Shown here: one piece after another, positions 9,651-16,747 of the stretch
How the letters are laid out: each line of letters starts with the position of its first letter
Position numbering within the stretch: the stretch's first letter is position 1
DNA from: Gyrodactylus bullatarudis
Taxonomy: Eukaryota; Platyhelminthes; Monogenea; Gyrodactylidea; Gyrodactylidae
Reading direction: 5' to 3'
DNA: 16,750 nt
Assembly (NCBI GenBank): GCA_012064415.1
Contig: SSNU01000016.1
Location: 1 to 16,750, forward strand
Position numbers and translations under genes: made by a program
The notes under the pieces: generated by a model
Databases searched by the model: none
Told to the model about the DNA's origin: nothing
Seen by the model: the letters and a program-made list of their open reading frames with translations, nothing else

Positions 9651-10661
9651 GTGGTTAGCAATGCTTTTCTGAGCATTGATCGGTTAGTCTCGGCTGAATT
9701 CGTACAGGAAGAGAGGAAGAAACTGAAAGACCTTCTGAAGCGCGACGGATACCCGGAGAACTTTATCGAAAAACACTCTCACCCAAAGGACAAGCCGAAG
9801 GAAGAAGATGATAATGACCAACCTTTGTATCTAGTACTTCCTTTCAAAGGAGATGCAAGCAAGGCTATTTTGAACAACAAACTGTCGAATATAACTAAGC
9901 GAACATTTCCAGGCAGGAAGCTCAAACTCATCCAAAGGACGTCCAAACTAATCAACGGCCGCAATAAAGATCAAATCCCAAAGCTGAAAAAGAAAGGGGT
10001 TATTTACCACTTCAAATGCTCATGTGGATCTTCATATGTTGGACAAACGACCCGATCACTTGGAGAGAGAGTGAAAGAACACCTCAGGCCAAAACATAAC
10101 AGTGCAGTTCAACACCATCTAGAGGCAACAGGTCACTCCGCAGATGCGTCGAACTTCAAAATCTTATACCAGGTCAATCCAACAGAATCGAGCAAGACTA
10201 GACAAGCAAATTTGAGCTGCGCTGAGAGCCATTTCATCACCAAGCTCAAACCAAATCTATGTGTCCACAAGGAACTTGCAAATAAATTAGGATTCAAAGG
10301 TCGTGATGTCCACATCAAGAGCAAGCAGATTGCCAAGATCGGAAGAATTCTAAGTCTAGATGTTGGAACTCCTACTCAGTGCTCTACACAAATTGAGACA
10401 GAAAAAGAAACTGAAATTAATGAGACGTTAGCTAAAGCTGATAATCTTCTCTCTCAAATCCAGTGTACAGCCCCAGCAACTATTACAGAATTGGCAAAAT
10501 GTGAAACCAGTGAGAAGTCAACAATAGTTGATAATCAAATTACCAGTCAACCTGTAATTAGTGATAAAAGAGAAAGGAAAAACTGCTCAACAACCAAAAG
10601 AAAACGAAAAAGGTACAGTGGGCAGTTACAAATTGACAACTTTCTCAAAAGGCAAAAGTAA
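9651..10661 (+). CDS. Penelope-like element protein, C-terminal portion with GIY-YIG endonuclease
   Basis: The frame opens after TAG at 9621-9623 and runs to TAA at 10659-10661. There is no ATG near its start; the GTG at 9651 is a nominal start, since RNKKSVV just upstream already looks like the Penelope linker. Numbered from 9651, residues 10-40 (E..KLKDLLKRDGYP..FI) match the segment that follows the reverse transcriptase in Penelope proteins, and LYLVLPFKG (59-67) is the usual linker strand. The endonuclease has GVIY (116-119), a CxC pair (C123, C125), YVGQT (129-133), R135/R140, EH (143-144), SAVQHH (151-156), GH (161-162) and a candidate catalytic E192. GIY-YIG enzymes nick target DNA to prime reverse transcription. 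About 130 further residues follow, ending in a basic KRKRKR tract (317-322 region) that may be a nuclear-localisation signal. The reverse transcriptase is missing, so this is a truncated gene with no internal stop. Confidence 0.88.
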   Translation: MVSNAFLSIDRLVSAEFVQEERKKLKDLLKRDGYPENFIEKHSHPKDKPKEEDDNDQPLYLVLPFKGDASKAILNNKLSNITKRTFPGRKLKLIQRTSKLINGRNKDQIPKLKKKGVIYHFKCSCGSSYVGQTTRSLGERVKEHLRPKHNSAVQHHLEATGHSADASNFKILYQVNPTESSKTRQANLSCAESHFITKLKPNLCVHKELANKLGFKGRDVHIKSKQIAKIGRILSLDVGTPTQCSTQIETEKETEINETLAKADNLLSQIQCTAPATITELAKCETSEKSTIVDNQITSQPVISDKRERKNCSTTKRKRKRYSGQLQIDNFLKRQK

Positions 10662-10767
10662 TTAGCAGATCAAGAGATGAATTTCACAGCAAGCTCTCCA
10701 CCCTTCTGAAAGAAGTTGCGAAGCCAAAATGAACCAATGGAAGGTCCCAAATAGAGCATTGTAATAG

Positions 10768-10775
10768 TATTTATA
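10768..10775 (+). promoter_or_regulatory. TATA-like box in the right arm
   Basis: TATTTATA starts 26 nt before the ribozyme CTGA. On the reverse strand it reads TATAAATA. Its mirror copy lies at 9550-9557. Confidence 0.35.
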
Positions 10776-10789
10776 TGTTAACCGGGGTA

Positions 10790-10829
10790 GAGTCTGAAGA
10801 GACCCGGCGAAATACAACGTTTATCACTC
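10790..10829 (+). ncRNA. Hammerhead-like ribozyme motif, right arm (sense)
   Basis: The order is stem I GAGT (10790-10793), CTGAAGA (10794-10800), stem/loop II GACCCGGC (10801-10808), GAAA (10809-10812), stem III AUA...UAU, then AUC with predicted cleavage after C10825, and stem I ACTC (10826-10829). Type I hammerheads in Penelope terminal repeats are established knowledge. Stem I changes together with the copies at 2128 and 11883. Stem II has one sure pair (G-C), and the loop CCCGG can instead pair with CCGGG at 10782-10786. I found no convincing outer stem I. Confidence 0.6.
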
Positions 10830-10919
10830 AAATTTACGCTTGTTGTTCTCTAACCTTCCACATGAGTTTAGAATCTAACAATAATATTCTTGATGAGGTT
10901 CGACAATATTATCGTACAA

Positions 10920-10931
10920 ATATTCACTTTA
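10920..10931. repeat. Right 12-bp target-site duplication (ATATTCACTTTA)
   Basis: It matches 9432-9443 exactly; the bases outside both copies differ. Confidence 0.8.
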
Positions 10932-11782
10932 ATTGAATAGGGAAAAATTCAGACAATTTCTATTTTTTCAAAGTTTATACGATAAAACTTCATACAAAAG
11001 AAAAAGATTGAGCCCTGAAGTATTTACTAGACACATAAAAAATTAAAAATGAACACTATAATCAATAAACTGTATTTTCCAATGTCTATAAACAATAAAC
11101 GATACATTGGTGAATAGGATATTATTCACACAAAATACTTCGCAATCAATTAATGTTCACACTGAATATGTAACGAGCAGTGTTTACTGTCTGAATTTTT
11201 TAAACTAAAAACAAATAGAATAGTATAGAAAATTAAAAATTTTAATTGCCAGATTAAATCTGCAGAAAATAAAATTCATAAAATTTGGTTGATAATTCTG
11301 GATTTTTTCATTAATATTTTCATCATTCGAGGATAAATACGACCGCATTTTCGAGTTGGTTATTTGCACTTGAAATTTGTTGTTAGATCTTATAGTTAGA
11401 GGCGATCAAAAGTTTTTATTCCGAATAAGACAGATTTTGAATCGTCGACGTATTAGCCTATCAGGAATTAGGATTTGCCAGCCACAGAGATTTCCACATG
11501 AGCCTCAATAGCTTTGAATCGAAAAAAATCCCTCCATCTCATTTGTAATTCAGAGTATGAAATTATTCCTAACCGAAACAAGAAATAACTAAAGCTGGCT
11601 AACATCAAGATGATAGAGATTTTCAAAAATCTTGATCAAATCCGATTTCATGATGAAAATAATAAGAATTGTGTAAAAAAAATTCTCATCTTCATATAAA
11701 CTATCTTTAGTTTTTACAAAGAATTCTATTCCAAAAGAGAAAGGTGTAACACCAACAAACAGAAGTCTACCCAACTAAACCC
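10932..11782. other. Non-coding stretch; no gene seen
   Basis: Only background-length open frames occur, such as 11589-11774 (-) without motifs. The start may hold the interrupted tail of the F1 copy at 9303. Confidence 0.45.
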
Positions 11783-11860
11783 TCCACCCTCCATCAGGTT
11801 ACAAATAAATGCTCTGATTGGCCCGAACGAACTTGAAATATATCATTGAATAATGTTCAG

Positions 11861-11868
11861 TATAAATA
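11861..11868 (+). promoter_or_regulatory. TATA box-like TATAAATA
   Basis: It starts exactly 26 nt before the ribozyme CTGA at 11887, the same spacing as in the right arm of the element at 9444-10919. Confidence 0.45.
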
Positions 11869-11876
11869 TACATGTC

Positions 11877-11938
11877 GGTGTAGGGTCTGATGAGAACCGG
11901 CGAAAATAAAGAGCTCATACTCACCCAGAATCTATACC
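11877..11938 (+). ncRNA. Type I hammerhead ribozyme, canonical core
   Basis: Outer stem I GGUGUA (11877-11882) pairs with UAUACC (11933-11938), with one G-U. Inner stem I GGGU (11883-11886) pairs with ACCC (11923-11926), and a 6-nt bulge AGAAUC lies on the 3' side. The core is CUGAUGA (11887-11893), stem/loop II GAACCGGC (11894-11901), then GAAA (11902-11905). The predicted cleavage triplet is CUC, cutting after C11922. A bulged stem I is typical of natural type I hammerheads. Weak points are a one-pair stem II and a long loop III with a GAGCUC palindrome, which might allow dimer formation. Confidence 0.7.
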
Positions 11939-12079
11939 TTTTACAGACGAAAATGAGAGATTTCTTCAATCAAAAAGAAAAAAACTTTCGTATCAAATAG
12001 AGAGTATACAATTATGTACAAAATACATAATGTTATTGTATGAAGGTTAAGCACAAATAGTATATTCACATGTAATGAT

Positions 12080-12345
12080 GATCCTGAAAAATAACGTTTG
12101 ATTCCTCTCAGACCTTGAAATCAACAAAAATTTTCAACTCAAAGTTTAAAAAAATTAAAAAATCGCGCCATCTCGAATTTTAAAATTTCTCTAAAATTTT
12201 CCAAAAAAAACCTTTTTCCAAATTTTTTTTTCTCAATTCAGTAAAAGTGTACATTTTGAATCAGTTACCAAAAAATCTTTCAAAATTTTCTATACCTTGA
12301 TGAAAAAATGAGATTTTTGTAAAAATCATGAATTCCCAAATTCAT
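12080..12345 (+). repeat. F1 dispersed repeat, longest copy
   Basis: It runs from gatcctgaaaaataacg through ttgattcctctcag, ttgaaatcaacaaaaatttt and aactcaaagttt, then a T-rich middle with gtaaaagt, to gatgaaaaaatgagattttt and gaattcccaaa. It serves as the reference for the family. No reading frame or terminal inverted repeat is visible. It ends about 110 bp before the transposase stop codon. Confidence 0.75.
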
Positions 12346-12455
12346 CGAGAATAGCTGTATAATTAATGGTATCTCGGACTTTGATCATATGTAATAATTA
12401 AGAGAAAAAAAAATCCAATTCAAAAAATATTTTTCTTCATTCAAAATGAGAGATT

Positions 12456-13169
12456 TTATTCATGTAAATCTTGCTTATTCATTACTAAGGGAAAATATTT
12501 TTCAATATGCCTCGTGCATTCAGCAATTGAGTATGGTGATATTTCTCTTATAGCATTTTGAGCTGCTACTTCTAAGATACGCATGTTGAATTCAGTCTTC
12601 TGGGATGAAATTACTCCAATACAATGTAAATTTTTCCCTTTCGAATTCGTATTCATAATTTGACACTTTTCACCTATTTTTGATCTTCCTTTTCTTGAAC
12701 AGTACAGATTGAAGTTTGTTTCGTCCAAAAACAGCATGTTTCTTCCTTCTGCTCTGTGCTCAAAGTATATTGTTAAGTATTCATGTCGTTTATCTTTATT
12801 TTCTTCTGAATTTACGTTCATAGGAACATTCTGTAAGTTCTTTAAAGAAAAACATTGTCCATTCAACCAGTTTTGAATTGTTGATACAACTATTGATTGG
12901 TTGAAAACTCTTTGATAATGATCACAGCAGTCTTTCAATGTCACTCTTGGATTATTTTCCACGAAGTTTACAATGCTTTGAACTTTTTCTTCCGATTTTT
13001 TAATATTATTTCTTCCTCCTCTTGGAAGATTATAATCACGACCACTCTTAACCCATCGATAAGCTGTTGAATAAGGAATATTGCATAATTTTGCCAATTC
13101 CTGCCAATTACCATCATTTTCATAGAGATCTAAAATTTTTTTCCTTATATTTTCGTCGTGCTTGGGCAT
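12456..13169 (-). pseudogene. Tc1/mariner (IS630-like) transposase with internal deletion of the catalytic domain
   Basis: The product has 237 residues from the ATG at 13169. The frame is open upstream to 13247, but MPKHDENIRKK is the natural start. A first helix-turn-helix lies at about 20-42 (WQELAKLCNIPYSTAYRWV), a GRPR-type linker PRGGR at 49-53, and a second helix-turn-helix at about 61-115. The DDE domain then opens with FLDETNFNLYCS, D149 being the first catalytic acid, and GRSKIG. The usual second acid (DN.P motif) and the third (PYSP.LNPIE region) are absent. After about 190 the chain passes directly into what looks like the family's C-terminal tail (AECTRHIEKYFP...QDLHE). Family members have about 330-350 residues, so roughly 100 are missing. 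The element should bind DNA but not transpose. Terminal inverted repeats were not identified. Confidence 0.75.
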
Positions 13170-13770
13170 TTTGTAATGAATAAACAGTACTGGATACGTA
13201 CAACAAGAATTACTCAATGAAGAGAGTACCCCCTGATTTTTAACCAATTGAATTTCATTCTATACGTGACCTTAAAAATTTACATTGAAACACGTTAAAA
13301 CCACCCCCTTTTTAACCCTTTCATTTTGACTCGAGAAAATCATCACATTGAATGATGAAAAATATCATTTTCGTCTGTAAAAGGTATAGTTTCGTTTTCT
13401 ACCTACAAAATGATTATATATTCGCGGAAATCAGAAATCAGCAAGATAAAAAATTCTATATTCACTCATTAATTTTCATTCGTCAATATTGCGGGATATC
13501 AGCCCATCTGAATTTTCTAATTTCAAGGAATATAACGCAGAATTTAGAGGTTTCTTGAAAATGGCAAATTTTTTGTCAATTCGATATCAATAATACGCTT
13601 CAAAATTAATTAAGAGCGATATGGATTGAAAATAAATCGAAAAAATTTTCTGATTTTTGTTGTATTTAAGTTTTTATCAGTTTAATTAATTGTGTGATTC
13701 GAAAAATTATTCCTGTTAATTTGAGAAAAAATACTCGGTTTTAGACTCATGATGAAGAATAGAAAACAAG
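13170..13770. other. 5' flank of the transposase; no other gene seen
   Basis: It contains C-rich blocks (ccaccccctttttaaccc, about 13301-13318) that could be part of a transposon end, but no inverted partner was found beyond the transposase stop codon. The frame at 13352-13558 (+) has no motif. Confidence 0.4.
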
Positions 13771-13878
13771 CAAATAAAAAGTGATTAACGTTTTATTTTG
13801 CCGGGTCCCTTGTTCTCTAACCTTCCTCATGAATCTAGAACCGAGTAACAATATACTTGATAAAGATCGGCAATATTA
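13771..13878. mobile_element. Minimal head-to-head Penelope terminal-repeat remnant
   Basis: Bases 13771-13809 match the inverted left-arm orientation (caag...gtgattaacg, ttttattttgccgggtc). From 13810 the sequence switches to right-arm orientation (ttgttctctaaccttcc through caatatta), aligning with 10849-10911. The interior, the ribozyme core CTGAAGA and the reading frame are all missing. Like the 2128 copy it has AAAA in place of GAAA. It is either an extreme 5' truncation or a deletion between arms. Confidence 0.65.
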
Positions 13879-14999
13879 CCATTCCAATGAAAAATATTGA
13901 AATAGCTTTACAAATGTTCCAGTCGATTTTGTATCAACAAGGCTGATCTTATTTATTTCTCCCAAGTGGAGAAGAGATTTTAAAAAGATTTAATTCATGA
14001 TAATCTAGCTTTACGATACATTAAATCTCCAAATTCAGATATTAACATGATATTAATCTATCACTCAACAAGTAACTAATCTGTAGTACTAATGTAGTAA
14101 TCTAATGAAGATAGCCTCGAGATAATTGGCGAAAGTGACCAGTCGCCAATGATGAAAATCATTCCCTCTTCACAAGATGCAAAAGATGAAACACTTGATA
14201 CTAATAGGAGAGTAGATAAAGGAAATAAAATGATAACTCTACATCTTCTTCTTCTTTTTTTGGTGAGCGAATTTCTTGATCAAAAATAAAAGAATAGGCA
14301 AGATGGTAGGGGTGTATCTTGAGAGGGGAAAAATACTACATCAATAAATTAATAAAAACAACAACAAAAGAAATATAATATAATGGAATATGCACAAACA
14401 CACTCATAGTGTATTTGTTTGTAGTCTTTATAAAAAGAATTGAATCACATTAATAATGAATAATGTTTTTTGTGTATACGTGCGTATGGAAGAAGTTGAA
14501 TGAGAAGTGATTTTCATTAAACTAAGAGTATAATTGGAGTTAAAGAAGGCAGGGCACCCATAAACCAAATTTATCTTATGGAATCTTGTGGGAGAAAAGG
14601 AAGAAACGTCAAGAAAATATGTCAATTTTTTCATTATCTGAGGAAAATATTTCTTCCCCATAAAACTTGATCGAAAGAGTTTAACAAACAAGATTAATTT
14701 GATGGAGGAAATTTTCTCGTAGAGTAAAAATAAACAAAGAATTTTATTGAGGCTTTGAAATGTTTGAAATAGTCTATGAATGGCCATCGAGTAGAAATAT
14801 TTTTATCAAGTTCTTTTTACCAATCAAAGAAGAAAATATTTATGGCATATTTCAGATTTCTAGCTGGCGCCAAATTATGATAGAAGGATAAAAAATATAT
14901 TTTTAAATACAAGATCAAAGCAAAAGTCAAAATTTGATAAAGTCGAATTTCGATTCATTGATAATTTTTCATGATTTTAAAAATTGAAGTTATCCTGAT
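13879..14999. other. Non-coding stretch; no gene seen
   Basis: It holds a perfect 8-bp hairpin (attggcga / tcgccaat, 14125-14150) and a 119-codon minus-strand frame (14428-14787) that has no recognisable domain and low-complexity composition; I do not call it a gene. Confidence 0.45.
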
Positions 15000-15000
15000 G

Positions 15001-15075
15001 GATCTAGAAAATAGTCTAATTTTGATCCCTCTCCCACATTAGAATCAATAAAAATTTTAAAATTCAAAGAAATTA
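15001..15075 (+). repeat. F1 dispersed repeat, short 5' copy
   Basis: It has gatctagaaaatag, ttttgatccctct, agaatcaataaaaatttt and aattcaaag in the same order and spacing as the start of the copy at 12080. It stops there. Confidence 0.55.
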
Positions 15076-16580
15076 TTGTGATAACAACTTGAATTTGAAA
15101 GTTTTCCATTTTCTCATATAAATTAATAAACCATGCTGTTTCACTCGTACCGATGATTTCAGTCCACTTTTTATTGAGGTAGAAAGATCATTGTCAACAT
15201 AAACTAATCTTTTTATATTATTATTCTATTTACTTGAAAGTATAGTTTATGTAGGATTATTAAGGTAAATTCAGGATAAAGTATTAAAATATTATTTCTC
15301 AAATATTTTAGATATTATTTCTTATTATAAATCTCTATTGCTAATCCCTTTGGGTTGGTCGAATGATGAAAATTTTATTTGAATAAGCATTTTATTAGGA
15401 TTCATAATAGAGATTGAGTTATCATAACTTTTAGAACGTATTTAAAATCCCACAAATTATAGTATGATTTAAATCTCGTAAATTGTATGTTTGATTTTGA
15501 AGAAAATCCAGCAAAACATTTCTAATGCAATGAAACAGTACGCTAGGTCTATAATGGAATCAAACAGTAATCAGTTTGGCAAAGAACAAGATCAGAATAT
15601 TTGAAATTTTCAGACTTAAATGGAAAAGGAAACACGCAAACTTGCCCAGTAGAATAAGAATATATACAAAAGTAGTTGATAAGCCACTGAGTGCTTGAAT
15701 CTTCTTTGATTTCCGGAGAGACTTTCCTTAAAGTACAAAAGAAAGTGAAAAGTATTATTTTTCCTACCATTTCAGAACTACATGGTATGACTTTGATCAA
15801 TCAATAAAATAGTTATCTTTTTATAGAGATTCTATAGAAAAGATAAAAATATGATTAACTCTTCATGTCCCGTTGTTCCATCAGTGGAACACAACACTTT
15901 CTTGAGCCATAATTTGAATTAAAAGATTCTAAAAATACTTTTTCACCCCTCAATAGAAAGGAAATTTATTAAGCTTCAAAATTATAATTCATAATGATAA
16001 CCTTTTACTGATGCCGACCAGAGTTACATAATGAAGGGTGTTTTTTTGAAAATATAGTCAAAACGTTATTATATTTAGATATTGATAACCTATTTGCTGA
16101 GGCCTGAGGAAAAATTAAAATAACTTTTTATTGGAAAAAACAATAGCCGTAGATTTCAAATATGCAATCGGCTGCTGGATATCTCATATAGCTTAAAAGA
16201 AAACTGATTTTAGAGCCAAAAATGCCAATTTTAGCCTCTATTATCTTTGAAAGGATAAGTCGGCTTACAAAAAAGAATTCAAATTTGGAATCAGCGTGAT
16301 TAATTTGGTAAGGTCACCAATTTTCTCATTCGTGTGACATGAAGGGTTAAGTTTAGAGGGTACACAGATGTAAATTATGATCGAAATTAAATTTATTCAA
16401 AGAATTAACTGAATTCTAGCCATTTTTGGCTCTCATACTAGCCAAGTTGAAGTGTCAAATTATTAGCCTTCTTATAAGCAAAAATAGTTTACAAAAATAA
16501 CGCTTATTACATTTTCTTGTTAGGCTAACTTTAACTATATGATGATTCATCAGTTCTTTCTGGTCAATTAAACAGTACAG
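15076..16580. other. Non-coding stretch; no gene seen
   Basis: It contains a minus-strand frame at 15549-15800 with no firm domain and a small hairpin (gttgttcca / tggaacacaac, about 15872-15895). Nothing else is supported. Confidence 0.45.
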
Positions 16581-16637
16581 TATTAGGTTGAGCGAAAAGT
16601 AATGGGACTGGATTTGATTAATATATATGTTGTGCCT

Positions 16638-16694
16638 AAAGTGTAACGAATGATGAAAGTGTAATTAATTACACTTTCAACGTTGAAAGTGTAA
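16638..16694. repeat. Overlapping perfect palindromes built from AAAGTGTAA units
   Basis: Four copies of AAAGTGTAA occur, three direct and one inverted. They create two overlapping perfect 26-bp palindromes: 16654-16679 (centre AAT/ATT; half TGAAAGTGTAATT without its last base, mirrored) and 16669-16694 (centre AACGTT, half TTACACTTTCAAC). The first unit (16638-16646) lies outside them. Confidence 0.9.
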
Positions 16695-16725
16695 CGAAAA
16701 TATTTTTCCTCTCTGCCCCTTTTCG

Positions 16726-16747
16726 GTATATGCCTGTTAGCATATAC
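16726..16747. repeat. Perfect 8-bp hairpin at the window edge
   Basis: GTATATGC pairs with GCATATAC across the loop CTGTTA. It is flanked by CG on the left and GG on the right, and its structure may continue past the window. Confidence 0.8.

Larger units (their letters stand above)
10728..10884 (+). repeat. Right terminal arm (pLTR-like), matched part, 157 bp
   Basis: It is the sense-orientation partner of 9441-9597. It starts 66 bp after the stop codon. From 5' to 3' it contains CCAATGG (10734-10740), a TATA-like box, the hammerhead motif and a 3' segment that recurs at 13810-13878. The arm continues unpaired to 10919. Confidence 0.95.
9444..10919 (+). mobile_element. 5'-truncated Penelope-like retroelement with inverted terminal arms
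   Basis: The element is about 1.48 kb and bounded by 12-bp direct duplications. It consists of an inverted left arm, one open frame for the C-terminal part of a Penelope protein, and a sense-orientation right arm that extends 35 bp beyond the left one. Penelope-like elements are known for variable target duplications, frequent 5' truncation, inverted or direct terminal repeats, a GIY-YIG endonuclease and hammerhead motifs in those repeats; all appear here. The reverse transcriptase is absent, so this copy is not autonomous. The single mismatch between arms, the intact duplication and the stop-free frame point to a recent insertion. Confidence 0.88.
11783..11938 (+). mobile_element. Divergent solo terminal repeat of a second Penelope-like or retrozyme family
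   Basis: It has the same layout as the right arm at about 10697-10829. CTCCACCCT lies about 100 bp before the ribozyme (11783-11795 here, 10696-10704 there), with an ATTGG/CCAAT-type box, a TATA-like box 26 nt before CTGA, and then the hammerhead. Sequence identity outside these landmarks is low. No coding remnant and no second arm were found nearby, so boundaries are approximate. The alternative is a stand-alone ribozyme-bearing non-autonomous element (retrozyme-like). Confidence 0.5.

Noticed and set aside
9779..10336. Minus-strand open frames inside the Penelope gene
   Set aside because: They are shadows of the GIY-YIG reading frame on the plus strand.
14125..14150. Perfect 8-bp hairpin attggcga / tcgccaat
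   Set aside because: Isolated, with no partner copy and no tRNA or ribozyme-like context; a hairpin this short may occur by chance.
14428..14787. 119-codon minus-strand open frame
   Set aside because: No domain, cysteine pattern or splice context; phenylalanine-, serine- and isoleucine-rich composition expected from A+T-rich DNA read in this frame.
15549..15800. Minus-strand frame with CVFPFPF, reminiscent of a fibronectin type II domain
   Set aside because: The next conserved cysteine and the WC motif are not at the right spacing, and FPFPF arises readily from a TTTCC-rich tract; no splice sites bracket it.
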